DNA from: Ketobacter sp.
GTDB lineage: Bacteria; Pseudomonadota; Gammaproteobacteria; Pseudomonadales; Ketobacteraceae
NCBI RefSeq assembly: GCF_003671495.1
Contig: NZ_RCHN01000004.1
Location: forward strand, 1-64,000
Direction of reading: 5' to 3'
Length of the DNA: 64,000 bases
Part shown: positions 47,255 to 57,561 of the stretch, piece after piece
Position numbering within the stretch: position 1 is the stretch's first letter
Layout of the letters: each line of letters opens with the position of its first letter
Position numbers and translations under genes: made by a program
Notes under the pieces: model-generated
Database searches by the model: none
Told to the model about the DNA's origin: nothing
What the model saw: the letters and a program-made list of their open reading frames with translations, nothing else

Positions 47255-48145
47255 ATGAGCAACGACGACGATAAAACCATCTTCACCCCCGGCCAGCGCC
47301 AGCCGTCCCAGGACAGCATGGAAAGCACCGTGTTTATTCCCAAACCCGGTGCCCAGCGCAGCGCCCCGGTGCCGGCAGCGTCTCCTTCTCAGGCGGCACC
47401 GGCGCCGGCCATGGTGGCGGCGGAACTGATGCAGGTGGAGCGGGGCTTGAACCCGGTGATCAGCGCTGCCTCAACCTTGTTGGCGGTGGCGAATAAATTG
47501 CGCAATACGGCCCAGCACAGTGATGTGGCGGGCTTGCATCGCAACCTGGTGGATGAGATCAAACTGTTCGACAGCAAGATGAAAAGCCAGAATACGCGCC
47601 CGGAAATCGCGTTGGCGGCCCGTTACCAGATTTGCGCTGCGCTGGATGAGGCGGTGATGAACACCCCTTGGGGTGCCCAGGCCGGATGGGCGCAGCGCTC
47701 TCTGCTCAGTCTGTTCCACAAGGAAGCGTCCGGTGGTGAAAAGTTTTTTGCCATCCTGGCCAAGATGATGGAAGCCCCCAGTACCAACCTGGACATCATC
47801 GAATTGGATTATTTGTTGTTAAGCCTGGGCTTTGAAGGCAAGTTCCGCATCGATCCCCGCGGCCGGGATCAGTTGGAAACCTTGCGGGATAATCTTTATA
47901 ACACCATCGAGAAACTGCGTGGCGAGTTTGCACCGGACTTGTCCGCCCACGCGGCCACCACCGTGCGCTCCAAGCGCAGCCTGATGGAGTTCATTCCCCT
48001 GTGGGTGGTGACGGCCGTGGTGTTGGCATTCATCTTGATTGTGTACAGTGGTTTCCGGATCTGGATTTTCCAGGCCACGGAACCCACGGCAACGCAGTTG
48101 GAAACGTTGAGTACGGAAATTTTTAAGCCGAATAGAACCCCATAG
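47255..48145 (+). CDS. tssL: T6SS inner-membrane protein TssL (DotU/IcmH family)
   Basis: This is a 296-aa protein. The N-terminal 65 residues are a Pro/Ala-rich cytoplasmic tail. The DotU domain lies at about 75-235 (YQICAALDEAVMNTPWG and LLSLFHKEASGGEKFF are its hallmarks). A single C-terminal TM lies at about 250-272. There is no C-terminal peptidoglycan-binding extension, so anchoring to the wall would need a separate protein. Forms the membrane complex with TssM and TssJ. Confidence 0.93.
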   Translation: MSNDDDKTIFTPGQRQPSQDSMESTVFIPKPGAQRSAPVPAASPSQAAPAPAMVAAELMQVERGLNPVISAASTLLAVANKLRNTAQHSDVAGLHRNLVDEIKLFDSKMKSQNTRPEIALAARYQICAALDEAVMNTPWGAQAGWAQRSLLSLFHKEASGGEKFFAILAKMMEAPSTNLDIIELDYLLLSLGFEGKFRIDPRGRDQLETLRDNLYNTIEKLRGEFAPDLSAHAATTVRSKRSLMEFIPLWVVTAVVLAFILIVYSGFRIWIFQATEPTATQLETLSTEIFKPNRTP

Positions 48146-48165
48146 CGTCGGATCAGAGTGGGGAG

Positions 48166-48273
48166 CCCGTGGGAAGGTGCAGTGTTGCAGGACGTCGGTG
48201 GCCATGGACGGCCGCCGCCGAGCGCACAGGGATGTGCTTGTAGCGTGCCTGCAGCACTGCACCTTCCCGCGGG
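48166..48273. repeat. Long imperfect inverted repeat between tssL and tssM
   Basis: Arms 48166-48191 and 48248-48273 are complementary at 24 of 26 positions. The 56-bp spacer contains a smaller hairpin (GCACA-4-TGTGC). It could fold into a strong RNA structure in the tssL-tssM message or be a mobile palindromic extragenic element. Confidence 0.7.
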
Positions 48274-48303
48274 CGGAACTGGTCCTTGTCAACGGAATCG
48301 TTC

Positions 48304-51300
48304 ATGAAACGCATAATAAGCATACTGACCAATAAAATATTCCTGGGATTATTGGGTGTCATCGCCCTCTCGCTGGTGATCTGGTTCGGCGCCGACTTTG
48401 TGAAATTCGGCGAGGACAACGCGACACTGTCCACCACCGTGCGCCTGATTCTGATGCTCGGTGTCTTGCTGATCTGGCTGCTGGCCCAATTACTGGCCAT
48501 GTGGTTGTCCCACCGCAAAAACAACAGCATGCTCAAGGAAATCGAAGCGGATCAGGTGGACCAGGATGCGCTGCGGGCCGGCGAGGAAGTCTCTGCCCTC
48601 AATCAGCGTTTCAGCGAGGGCATGGCCATTCTGAAGCGGGCCAAGTTTGATACCGGTAAAGGCAAGGTCGCACTCTATCAATTGCCCTGGTACATCATCA
48701 TCGGGCCGCCGGGTTCCGGTAAAACCACCGCACTGGTGAACTCCGGCCTGGAATTCCCCCTGGCAGAGACCCACGGCAAGAATGCGTTGGGTGGCATTGG
48801 TGGCACCCGCAACTGCGATTGGTGGTTCACCAACGAAGCGGTGATGATCGATACCGCTGGCCGTTACACCACCCAGGACAGCCACAAAACCGTCGACAGT
48901 TCCGCCTGGCAGGGTTTTCTTGCCCTGCTGAAAAAACACCGGCCGCGGCGCCCCATCAACGGCGCCCTGATCGCCATCAGCGTGCAGGACCTGTTAACCC
49001 AGCAACCGGCCCAGCGCAGTTACAACGCCAAGCTGATCCGGGAACGCATCGATGAGCTGCAGAAAAGTTTCGGCGTGAAATTCCCCATCTACGTCATGCT
49101 CACCAAATGCGATCTGGTGGCCGGCTTTACCGAATTTTTTGCCAACCTGACCCAGCCGGAACGGCAACAGATCTGGGGCACCACGTTCAATATCGATTCC
49201 AATCAACAATTGAATAACCTGCCCAGTGAACTGGATTTGTTGATCGGGCGCCTCAATGATCGCGTGCTGTGGCGAGTGCACAACGAACGCGACCCGGCCA
49301 AGCGGGCGTTGATCCAGGCGTTTCCGCAGCAGATGGAAAACCTGAAGCCGCTGCTGGTGGAATTCATGAGCGAAGCCTTTGCCGCCAACCGTTACAGTGA
49401 GCAGCCGTTGCTGCGCGGCGTCTATTTCTGCAGTGGCACCCAGGAAGGCACGCCCATCGACCGCATGATGTCGGCGGTGTCGTCCAACTTCGGCTTGAGC
49501 CGGGATGCGTTACGCAACCAGGCCGGCAGCGGCAAAAGTTTCTTCATTAATCGCCTGTTCAAGGATGTGGTGTTCCCGGAAGAAGAGTTGGTGGGCAGCA
49601 ACAAAAAACTGGAAAACAGTTTGCTGTGGTTGCGGCGCGGCTATTTTGCCGCCCTGGCGTTGGTGTTTGTGGCCTTGATCGGGGTCTGGTCGGTGACCTT
49701 AAGCCGCAACAACGACTACATGAACCAGGTCAATCAATACATTGCGCAATACCAGGCGGAACAAAGCCGGCTGGGGCAATTTGATCAGGACCCGGTGAAC
49801 ACCCTGCCGATTCTGCAACCCCTGTACGAAGCCTCCCGGGTTTATAACCAGGAGGACCATCCCTGGCTCAGCAGTGTGGGCCTGTATGACAACTCGGTGG
49901 ATGAAGCGGCGGATGCCCTGTACCTGAATGCGTTGCGCAAGGATTTCCTGCCCCGCTTCCAGTTCTTTCTGGAACAGCGCCTGCAAAGTATGAACGCCAC
50001 CAACCCGGATCTGATTGATACTTTCCGCGCCTATCTGATGCTGGTGGATCAGGAACATTTTGATGCCAAGGTGTTGCGCAACTGGGCCAGTGATCAATGG
50101 CAGCAGCGTTTGCCGGGGGAAGCGGCCAAGCAGGCCGAACTGAACGAGCATTTGAAGGTATTACTGAAACAGGGCTTCGGCACAGTGGCACTGAACGACT
50201 CCGTGGTGGAGGGCACCCGCTTCAAGCTCAAGCAGATCCCGGCGGCGCAACGGCTCTACAGTCAGATGAAATCCGGTAACCTGGGACGGGAAAGCTTGGA
50301 TCTGTATTCCCAGATCGGTGGCAACTCCGCTGCGATATTCGGCTACGCCCAGCCCAGTGGACAACTGCAGATGCCGGCCTTGTACAGCAAACCCGGTTTC
50401 AAATCCCTGGACTTCAGCGTCAAATCCCCTTTGCTGCGGCAATTGGAGCGGGACCGCTGGATCTTTGGCAGCCAGGACGTGGATGACTTCACCGAAGCGG
50501 ACATGGAAAAACTGGGCGAGGAACTGAAGTCCCTGTACCTCAACGACTACACCAGTCAGTGGAGTGCCTTGCTGGGTGAATTGCATGTGGCGCGCTTTAC
50601 CGATCTCACCACTGCCACCGCGACGTTGAAGCAGATGGCAGACCCGGCGTTTTCTCCGGTGGTGGCCATACTGCGGGTTACCAAAGAAAACACGGCACTG
50701 ACTCCGGGTTGGCCCCAGCCCGCCTTGTTGCCGGGCACCTCCGCCGCAGCCGCCGGTGCCGCGGAAGCCATCATCGGCAAGGTGGTGAAGCCCACCGCAG
50801 TGGATGTGGCGTTCCGGGATATCAACCAGTTGACCACCCAGACCGAACAGCAGCCGGCCCCCATCAACGACGTGCTGGGGGGCATCAAGGAACTGCACAG
50901 CTATCTCAATAATATGGCGGTGTCGCCGGATCCCAATGAAGCAGCGTTTCAGGCGGCCAAGGCCCGCTACACCACCAACAGCGCCGATGCCATTCGCAAG
51001 CTGCGGATTCTGGCCACCAATACCCCCAAGCCGGTCAGTACCTGGCTCAACGAACTGGCGGATCACAGCTGGGGCGTGATTCTGCAGGGCACCAAAGCCC
51101 ACCTGGACCGCGCCTGGAACCAGCAGGTGTACAGTGTTTATGAGCGCACCCTGGGCAGCCGCTATCCCCTGCGTAAAGTCAGCGCCGAGGCGACGGTGGA
51201 CGATTTCAGTCAGTTCCTGGCCCCCGGCGGCGTGGAAGCCACCTTCGTGCAGGAAAACGTGAAGCCCTTCCTGGATCGTAATTGGCTGCCCAAGGCCCTG

Positions 51301-51777
51301 GAGGGTCAGTCGGTGGCTTTCAGCGAAGCCAGCCTGGGTCAACTGCGCGGCGCGGATACCCTGCGCCAGGCGCTCTATCGGGCCGGCGATACACCGGGCT
51401 ACGATTTCAGCCTCAAGCCCATGGGGCTCGATACCGCGGTGGGCAAATTCGAACTGCAGTTGGGCGATCAGCGCTTTGCCTACACCCACGGCCCCAAACT
51501 CAACAAGAACGCCAGTTGGCGCAGTGGTCGGGACACCAATATCCGCATCCTGTTTGAGGATCTGAACCAGACCCTGCACCGGGAAACCTACACCGGTGCC
51601 TGGGCCTGGTATCGACTGCTGGACGATGCCGCCATTCGTAAAGTGGGGAATACCACCTATCAGGCCACGTTCAACAAGAACGGGCGCAACGCCAAATACC
51701 AACTGACCGCCGCCAGCCGGATCAGCGGTCTGAACCTGTCACTGTTGCGCAACTATCGCTGCCCGCAGGGTCTGTAA
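48304..51777 (+). CDS. tssM: T6SS inner-membrane protein TssM (IcmF/VasK)
   Basis: This protein has 1157 aa from ATG 48304; the TTG 18 bp upstream is less likely. Two TMs lie in the first 75 residues. The cytoplasmic domain carries Walker A GPPGSGKTTAL and NCDWWFTNEAVMIDTAGRY, and a third TM follows at about 450-470. The long periplasmic part ends in a beta-rich domain that meets TssJ. The Walker A motif is intact. The gene begins about 30 bp after a large inverted repeat, so its translation may depend on that structure. Confidence 0.95.
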   Translation: MKRIISILTNKIFLGLLGVIALSLVIWFGADFVKFGEDNATLSTTVRLILMLGVLLIWLLAQLLAMWLSHRKNNSMLKEIEADQVDQDALRAGEEVSALNQRFSEGMAILKRAKFDTGKGKVALYQLPWYIIIGPPGSGKTTALVNSGLEFPLAETHGKNALGGIGGTRNCDWWFTNEAVMIDTAGRYTTQDSHKTVDSSAWQGFLALLKKHRPRRPINGALIAISVQDLLTQQPAQRSYNAKLIRERIDELQKSFGVKFPIYVMLTKCDLVAGFTEFFANLTQPERQQIWGTTFNIDSNQQLNNLPSELDLLIGRLNDRVLWRVHNERDPAKRALIQAFPQQMENLKPLLVEFMSEAFAANRYSEQPLLRGVYFCSGTQEGTPIDRMMSAVSSNFGLSRDALRNQAGSGKSFFINRLFKDVVFPEEELVGSNKKLENSLLWLRRGYFAALALVFVALIGVWSVTLSRNNDYMNQVNQYIAQYQAEQSRLGQFDQDPVNTLPILQPLYEASRVYNQEDHPWLSSVGLYDNSVDEAADALYLNALRKDFLPRFQFFLEQRLQSMNATNPDLIDTFRAYLMLVDQEHFDAKVLRNWASDQWQQRLPGEAAKQAELNEHLKVLLKQGFGTVALNDSVVEGTRFKLKQIPAAQRLYSQMKSGNLGRESLDLYSQIGGNSAAIFGYAQPSGQLQMPALYSKPGFKSLDFSVKSPLLRQLERDRWIFGSQDVDDFTEADMEKLGEELKSLYLNDYTSQWSALLGELHVARFTDLTTATATLKQMADPAFSPVVAILRVTKENTALTPGWPQPALLPGTSAAAAGAAEAIIGKVVKPTAVDVAFRDINQLTTQTEQQPAPINDVLGGIKELHSYLNNMAVSPDPNEAAFQAAKARYTTNSADAIRKLRILATNTPKPVSTWLNELADHSWGVILQGTKAHLDRAWNQQVYSVYERTLGSRYPLRKVSAEATVDDFSQFLAPGGVEATFVQENVKPFLDRNWLPKALEGQSVAFSEASLGQLRGADTLRQALYRAGDTPGYDFSLKPMGLDTAVGKFELQLGDQRFAYTHGPKLNKNASWRSGRDTNIRILFEDLNQTLHRETYTGAWAWYRLLDDAAIRKVGNTTYQATFNKNGRNAKYQLTAASRISGLNLSLLRNYRCPQGL

Positions 51778-51788
51778 GGGAGAACGCC

Positions 51789-52514
51789 ATGGCGACGGAC
51801 ATGGGATTTTTCGGCAAATTACCGGGCTACGGGGATTTTATCGAGCGTTACCTGCCCCGCAGTTTTGTGGAGGTGTGGGATCAGTGGCTGCAGCGGGCCA
51901 TGGCCGGCAGCCGCCAGATGCTGGGGGATCACTGGCTGGACAGCTACCTTACCTCACCGGTGTGGCGCTTTGCCCTGTCCTCCGGCTGTGTGGATGGCCA
52001 TGGCTGGATCGGCGTGATGCTGCCCAGTGTGGATCGGGTGGGGCGCTATTTCCCCCTCACCATCGCCATGCCGGTCAGCAGCGGGGTGAACATGAGCCAT
52101 GCCCTGTACCACAACGCAGAATGGTTTCAGCGCCTGCAGGAGATCGGACTGGCCTGTTTGCAGGAATCCCCCACCGTGGAAGCGGTGGTGGATGTACTGG
52201 ATCAACTGCCGGACCCGGTGTTCCGGCCCTGGAAGGTGAAGCCGGCCCAAAGCCGCAGCCTGGGAACCAATGTGACACTGCTGCAGGCCGGTGACGTGAA
52301 ACCGGAGCAAAGTGACGTGTCACTGACACAAAGCCTGACCCAGAGTGAGGCTTTACTGCGCCAGCACTACGCCAGCTACAGCCTATGGTTCAGCGTCGGC
52401 AATGAGCAGGCAGCGGACAGCATGCTCACCAGTGAATTTCTGCCGGACCCGGTGGGCTATGTGTCCATGCTGACCGGACAATGGCCGGAATATGGGTGGA
52501 ATCGGGTGGAATAA
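51789..52514 (+). CDS. tagF: T6SS accessory protein TagF
   Basis: This is a 241-aa protein. FFGKLPGYGDFIERYLPRSF at the N-terminus, SPVWRFALSSG and GVMLPSVDRVGRYFPL are the TagF hallmarks. TagF represses T6SS assembly after translation in several bacteria, often through Fha. Its presence together with tagH fits a threonine-phosphorylation-type control circuit. GGGAGA precedes the ATG, 11 bp after tssM. No fusion to a PppA phosphatase is seen. Confidence 0.92.
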   Translation: MATDMGFFGKLPGYGDFIERYLPRSFVEVWDQWLQRAMAGSRQMLGDHWLDSYLTSPVWRFALSSGCVDGHGWIGVMLPSVDRVGRYFPLTIAMPVSSGVNMSHALYHNAEWFQRLQEIGLACLQESPTVEAVVDVLDQLPDPVFRPWKVKPAQSRSLGTNVTLLQAGDVKPEQSDVSLTQSLTQSEALLRQHYASYSLWFSVGNEQAADSMLTSEFLPDPVGYVSMLTGQWPEYGWNRVE

Positions 52515-52628
52515 CAGCAAAATAGGCGCGTACATCCCCAGATACAGGGATTTTGGCTAGAATGGATAGGACAGAAACGGGTCGGTACGCGAACAACAAC
52601 CTACAATACAGCGTTAGAAGGACCAGTA

Positions 52629-53855
52629 ATGGCTTCCCCACACATCATCGACATCGACGAACTGCTGCAACCCCTATCCGAGGACACGCCCCAGGGCGTC
52701 GATATTCGTGAGGATGCGTCTGCCAACCCCCTCTATTATCAGGTAAAGGATGCCCGCAACACGGCACGGGCCGCAGAACGGGCCAGCTTGTTCGATCCCG
52801 ATGAAGCGGCCAATGTGTTGAACGCCTGGCGCCCGATTCTGGATCTGGCGCCCACCATCCTCAAAGAACACAGTAAAGACCTGGAAGTGGCCTGCTGGCT
52901 GACCGAAGCCCTGATTCGCTTTCACGATTTCCCCGGCCTGCGGGACGGCTTTGCCCTGAGCAAACGGCTGGTGGAACAATACTGGGACGGCCTGTACCCG
53001 GAGCCCGATGAAGACGGCATCGAAACCAAGGTGGCGCCCCTGGCGGGCCTCAATGGAGACAGCGGCGAAGGCACCCTGCTGGCCCCCATCCGCAATGCCC
53101 TGATCACCACCGAAAGCTCCACCGGCGCGTTCAGCTACTGGCAGTACCAGCAGGCCCGGGATGCGGCCAAAATCGCCGACGCCGACAAGCGCAAGGAAAA
53201 AGAGGATACCCTGGGTTTTACCCTGGCTTCCATCGAAACCGCGGTGGCCGAAGCCGCACCGGATTTCTATGTAAACCTGGTGGAGGATCTGGAGCAGGGC
53301 ATCGCCGATTTCAAAGCCATGAACGATACCCTGCGGCAGCATTGCAAACACGAAGCGCCCCCGTTTTCCCTGATTCTGGAAACCCTGGAAGAGATCCTGC
53401 GGGCGGTACGATTCCTGGCCAAAGACAAGCTGGCGGCGGCAGCGCCGGAGGAGCAGAGCGTGACAGAACAGGCAGCGGACGCCGGCACTGCGCTGGCCCC
53501 AACCGCGGGGGCGGCCAGTGCCGGCGCCGCCGGGCCCATTGCCAACCGGGAGGACGCCCTGCGCCGGTTGGAGGAAGTGGCCCAGTTTTTCCGGCGTACC
53601 GAGCCCCATACCCCCCTGGTCACCGGCATTGAGCGCCTGGTGCGCTGGGGCCGTATGCCCATGAACGAATTGATTCTGGAGTTGGTGCCGGACGCCACGG
53701 CCCGTGCCTTCTACCAGCATCTGACCGGTGCTAAGCTGAATGAAAGCGACGATGGTGGGGATGTGGCGGCTTACAATGCCACCGCCAGCACCGTGACCGA
53801 AACCCAATCGGGCTCAGCGGCAGGCAGCGATGATGATGGCAGTGTGGGCTGGTAA
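52629..53855 (+). CDS. tssA: T6SS baseplate/sheath assembly protein TssA
   Basis: This is a 408-aa protein. The N-terminal ImpA domain (about 8-60: LLQPLSEDTPQGVDIREDAS, then DPDEAANVLNAWRPI) is followed by helical middle parts, an Ala/Gly-rich linker at about 270-300 and a C-terminal VasJ-like tail (FFRRTEPHTPLVTGIERLVR). TssA starts baseplate assembly and follows the growing sheath end. AGAAGGA precedes the ATG. A 114-bp gap separates it from tagF. Confidence 0.92.
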   Translation: MASPHIIDIDELLQPLSEDTPQGVDIREDASANPLYYQVKDARNTARAAERASLFDPDEAANVLNAWRPILDLAPTILKEHSKDLEVACWLTEALIRFHDFPGLRDGFALSKRLVEQYWDGLYPEPDEDGIETKVAPLAGLNGDSGEGTLLAPIRNALITTESSTGAFSYWQYQQARDAAKIADADKRKEKEDTLGFTLASIETAVAEAAPDFYVNLVEDLEQGIADFKAMNDTLRQHCKHEAPPFSLILETLEEILRAVRFLAKDKLAAAAPEEQSVTEQAADAGTALAPTAGAASAGAAGPIANREDALRRLEEVAQFFRRTEPHTPLVTGIERLVRWGRMPMNELILELVPDATARAFYQHLTGAKLNESDDGGDVAAYNATASTVTETQSGSAAGSDDDGSVGW

Positions 53856-53986
53856 GCTCCGTCGCAGAAAAACGTGAAATAGTAACAACATAGGGAAATG
53901 CTATAGAAACTGGAACGGAACATGCCTATTACCCTGGCGAGTACACTTACAAGTAAAACCAACGAATTCTAACGGAGGAATCCCCC

Positions 53987-54505
53987 ATGGCAGATAGCAT
54001 CCACGATAAACTCAAGCGCGTTCGCAAGCCGCGCGTTCACATTACCTATGACGTCGAAACCGGCGGCGCGGAACAAGTCAAGGAGCTGCCCTTCGTGATG
54101 GGCGTGATGGGTGACTACTCCGGTGACAACACGGAAAACAAAAAATCCCTGAAAGAACGCAAGTTCGTCAACATCGACCGGGATAATTTCAACCAGGTGA
54201 TGGGCAACATCAACCCCACCGTTTCCATGAAAGTGGAAAACACCCTGGCCGGTGATGATTCTGAAATGGCCGTGGACCTGTCCTTCAAAAGCATGGACGA
54301 CTTTGACCCTACTGCCATCGTCAATCAGGTTGAACCGCTGAAACAATTACTGGAAGCCCGCAACAAGCTGCGTGATCTGATGAGCAAAGCAGATCGCTCT
54401 GAAGCGTTGGAAGGCATCCTCGAAGACATTCTGCAAAACACCGACAAAGTGGCCTCCATTTCTCAGGAATTGGGCCTGGATAAAAAAGAAGGGGGAGATG
54501 AATAA
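53987..54505 (+). CDS. tssB: T6SS sheath small subunit TssB
   Basis: This is a 172-aa protein. [20 protein letters not shown] at the N-terminus and [13 protein letters not shown] are family signatures. It forms the contractile sheath with TssC. An excellent site (ACGGAGG) precedes the ATG. The stop TAA and the tssC start ATG overlap (TAATG), so the two subunits are translationally coupled for equal dosage. Confidence 0.96.
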   Translation: MADSIHDKLKRVRKPRVHITYDVETGGAEQVKELPFVMGVMGDYSGDNTENKKSLKERKFVNIDRDNFNQVMGNINPTVSMKVENTLAGDDSEMAVDLSFKSMDDFDPTAIVNQVEPLKQLLEARNKLRDLMSKADRSEALEGILEDILQNTDKVASISQELGLDKKEGGDE

Positions 54506-55995
54506 TGGCCGAACAAGAAACTCAAACCGAAGGCGGAGCAGAGGCCGCGGAAGGCTCGGTCAGCCTGTTGGAAATGGCCATTGGTGCCACCAAACAAACC
54601 GAGCGCGATGAAGCCCAGGATCTGCTGGCCAACCTGACCAAGCAAGTGCTGGACGGAACCGTAACCTGGGACCGCAACCTGACCAAGACCATCACCAACG
54701 CCATTGCCGCCATTGATGCCGCCATGTCCAAGCAACTGGCCGCCATCATGCATCACGAAAAACTGCAAAAGGTGGAAGGTTCCTGGCGGGGTCTACATCA
54801 CCTGGTGATGAACAGCGAAACCGGCACCGGCATGAAAATCCGCATGCTGAACATCGGCAAGCGCGAACTGTTCAAGGATCTGGATAAGGCAGTGGAATTT
54901 GACCAGAGCCAGATTTTCAAAAAAATCTACGAAGCGGAATTCGGCACCGCCGGTGGTGAGCCCTACGGCGCCCTGATCGGTGATTACGAGTTTACCAATC
55001 ACCCCGAAGACATCGACCTGCTGTCCAACATGTCCAACGTGGCGGCCGCCGGTTTCTGTCCGTTCATCAGCGCCGCCGGTGCCCAGATGTTCGGCTTCGA
55101 CGATTTCACCGAGCTGTCCACGCCCCGTGACCTGTCCGGTATTTTCGCCTCCCAGGAATACATCAAATGGCGCAGCTTCCGCGACAGCGAAGACGCCCGT
55201 TTTGTGAACCTGGTGATGCCCCGTGTCCTGTCCCGTCTGCCCTATGGTGCCAATACCAAGCCGGTGGAAGAATTCAACTATGAAGAGTTTGAAGGGGATG
55301 AGTCCGGCATGCACAAGGCGGTGGATCACAGCGATTACACCTGGATGAACGCCGCCTATGTCATGGGTACCACCCTCACCAAAGCATTTGCGGAAACCGG
55401 CTGGTGTACCGCCATCCGCGGTGCCGAAGGCGGTGGTAAAGTGGAAGGCCTGCCTTCTCACCTGTTCAAGAGCGATGACGGCGACGTGGACCAGAAGTGC
55501 CCCACGGAAATCGGCATCACTGATCGCCGTGAAGCCGAACTGTCCAACCAGGGCTTCCTGCCACTGTGTCACTACAAGAACACCGACTACTCCGTGTTCT
55601 TCGGTGCCCAGACTGCACAGAAGCCAAAAGTCTATGACGATCCGGATGCCACCGCCAACGCGGCCATCTCGGCGCGCCTGCCTTACATGATGGCCACCGG
55701 TCGTATCGCCCATTACCTGAAAGTCATGGCCCGCGACAAGATCGGCTCCTTCATGGAAGCCAAAGACTGTGAGCAGTGGTTGAATCGTTGGATCGCCCAG
55801 TATACCAACAGCAACCCCGATGCCAGTGCGGAGATGAAAGCCAAGTTCCCGTTGGCGGAAGCCCGCATTGAGGTGAAAGAAACCCCTGGAGCCCCGGGTT
55901 CCTACAATGCCGTTGCCTATCTGCGCCCCTGGTTGCAGATGGAAGAACTGACCACCTCCCTCCGTATGGTGGCCAGTATTCCGAAAGCGGGCTGA
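54505..55995 (+). CDS. tssC: T6SS sheath large subunit TssC
   Basis: This is a 496-aa protein. It contains the family motifs [50 protein letters not shown] and a C-terminal [16 protein letters not shown] strand. Length is standard. It is coupled to tssB by a one-base overlap. A hairpin with a T-rich tail follows within 20 bp of the stop, before the second TssC-type gene. Confidence 0.96.
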   Translation: MAEQETQTEGGAEAAEGSVSLLEMAIGATKQTERDEAQDLLANLTKQVLDGTVTWDRNLTKTITNAIAAIDAAMSKQLAAIMHHEKLQKVEGSWRGLHHLVMNSETGTGMKIRMLNIGKRELFKDLDKAVEFDQSQIFKKIYEAEFGTAGGEPYGALIGDYEFTNHPEDIDLLSNMSNVAAAGFCPFISAAGAQMFGFDDFTELSTPRDLSGIFASQEYIKWRSFRDSEDARFVNLVMPRVLSRLPYGANTKPVEEFNYEEFEGDESGMHKAVDHSDYTWMNAAYVMGTTLTKAFAETGWCTAIRGAEGGGKVEGLPSHLFKSDDGDVDQKCPTEIGITDRREAELSNQGFLPLCHYKNTDYSVFFGAQTAQKPKVYDDPDATANAAISARLPYMMATGRIAHYLKVMARDKIGSFMEAKDCEQWLNRWIAQYTNSNPDASAEMKAKFPLAEARIEVKETPGAPGSYNAVAYLRPWLQMEELTTSLRMVASIPKAG

Positions 55996-56011
55996 TTTCC
56001 GCTGCATCGGG

Positions 56012-56045
56012 TCGGCGTGGTTGATTGCAGCCACGCCGATTGTTT
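56012..56045 (+). terminator. Hairpin with T-rich tail between tssC and the second tssC-type gene
   Basis: TCGGCGTGG (56012-56020) pairs perfectly with CCACGCCGA (56031-56039) around a 10-nt loop, followed by TTGTTTT. This has the form of an intrinsic terminator or attenuator inside the T6SS operon, just after the sheath pair, which is needed in highest amount. Confidence 0.65.
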
Positions 56046-56075
56046 TCCCGCCCCAATCACTTTGAATCCAGACTC

Positions 56076-57551
56076 ATGGCCAATATCGATCTAGCAGAAC
56101 TGCTCCACGCGACTCAGTCCGCCTCCGGCGACGCGGGCAATCCGTTGCAGGCGTTTTTGCAGGCCGACTCCGACGCAGAGGGATTCAAAACCTGGGTGCG
56201 GAATTTCAGTGCCAATACGGCCGGCTGGTCGGTGCAACCGTTTCTGGCCCAGCAGGTGGCGCTGATTGATGAGATGATTGAGGAGCAGGTCAATGCCATC
56301 CTCCATCACCCGAAATTCCAGCAGCTGGAGTCAGCCTGGCGCAGTCTGAAAAAACTCTGCGATGAAAGCTACCCCTATCCGGAAATCAAGCTCAAGCTGT
56401 TGAACATCAGTTGGGCGGAAGTGTGCAGGGACATTACCCGGGCTCAGGATTTTGATCAGAGCCAGTTGTTCCAGCGCATCTACAATGACGAATTCGGAAC
56501 CCCCGGCGGTGAGCCCTACGGCCTGCTGATCGGGGACTACTACGTGAGCCATCGCCCTTACAAGGGCCACAAATACAACGACCTGGAAGTGTTACAGGGG
56601 GTGGCGCAGATTGCCGCCGCATCCTTTGCGCCGTTCATCTGTGGAGCGGCGCCGCAATTGTTCGGCCTGGATGACTACCAGACCCTGGGCAGCCACCTGA
56701 ATTTTCAGGCCATCTTCCAGCAACAGGAATACATCAAATGGCGCGCATTCCGTCAGCAGGAGGACGCCCGCTTTGTGTCGATCACCCTGCCGCGCATCAT
56801 CCTGCGCAAGCCCCATCAAAGCGTGGCCGGTGAACTGCCCTTTAAGGAGCGCTGTGAGCGGCCACAACATTATTTGTGGGGTAATGCGGCGTTTGCCTTC
56901 GCCAGTGTCATTATTCGAGAATACGGTGAGATCGGTTGGTTCGCCCAGATTCGCGGGGTGCCCCGTGGTCAACTGGCCGGTGGCGTGGTCACCGGGTACG
57001 ACGCGCTGCCGATTCCCGACGGCACCGGCGCCTACCACATTCTGACCGATGTGGTGATCACTGATGCCATCGAGCGGGAATTCAGTGAATTGGGACTGAT
57101 GGCGCTGTGCCAGTGCTATGGTGTGCCGCTGGCAGCGTTTCACAGTAACCCCTCGGTGCACATGCCGAAAAAATTCGACAGCAAAAGTGCCACCGCCAAC
57201 GCCCGCATCAGCGCCATGCTGCAACAGGTGCTGTGTGCTTCGCGCTTTGCCCACTATCTGAAGGTGATGATCCGCGACAAGGTAGGGTCTTACACCACCG
57301 AAAAAGAAATCGAAGACATGCTCACCAAATGGTTGAACCGCTACACCACCGGGCGGGACGATTTAAGTTGGGAGATGCGGGCCAAATACCCGTTGCGGGA
57401 TGTGCGCCTGCAGGTGAAGGAGATGCCCGGTATGCCGGGGCAGTTCACCTGTGTGATCTTCCTCAAGCCGCACTACATTGCCGAGAATCTGGTATCGGAA
57501 CTCAAGCTCACCACTGAGCTGTCCCAGGCCGGTATCGGGTCCAGGGGTTAG
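56076..57551 (+). CDS. Second TssC-type sheath protein (TssC paralogue)
   Basis: This is a 491-aa protein. ATG 56076 gives MANIDLAELL; upstream in-frame TTGs lie inside the terminator. It is clearly homologous to the preceding TssC (FDQSQLFQRIYNDEFGTPGG, EPYGLLIGDYY, FICGAAPQLFGLDDYQTL, VRLQVKEMPGMPGQF) but well diverged, and has an N-terminal region of its own. Duplicate TssC genes occur in several proteobacterial T6SS clusters; whether this one polymerises or acts in the baseplate or sheath end is unknown. No second tssB is present. Confidence 0.88.
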   Translation: MANIDLAELLHATQSASGDAGNPLQAFLQADSDAEGFKTWVRNFSANTAGWSVQPFLAQQVALIDEMIEEQVNAILHHPKFQQLESAWRSLKKLCDESYPYPEIKLKLLNISWAEVCRDITRAQDFDQSQLFQRIYNDEFGTPGGEPYGLLIGDYYVSHRPYKGHKYNDLEVLQGVAQIAAASFAPFICGAAPQLFGLDDYQTLGSHLNFQAIFQQQEYIKWRAFRQQEDARFVSITLPRIILRKPHQSVAGELPFKERCERPQHYLWGNAAFAFASVIIREYGEIGWFAQIRGVPRGQLAGGVVTGYDALPIPDGTGAYHILTDVVITDAIEREFSELGLMALCQCYGVPLAAFHSNPSVHMPKKFDSKSATANARISAMLQQVLCASRFAHYLKVMIRDKVGSYTTEKEIEDMLTKWLNRYTTGRDDLSWEMRAKYPLRDVRLQVKEMPGMPGQFTCVIFLKPHYIAENLVSELKLTTELSQAGIGSRG

Positions 57552-57561
57552 GGGGAGCGTT

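Noticed and set aside
50161-51702. 513-codon minus-strand open frame
   Set aside because: Antisense shadow of tssM; no ribosome binding site or recognisable product.
52674-53807. 377-codon minus-strand open frame
   Set aside because: Antisense shadow of tssA.
54793-56034. 413-codon minus-strand open frame
   Set aside because: Antisense shadow of tssC; its His/Gly-rich composition is typical of reversed G+C-rich coding sequence.
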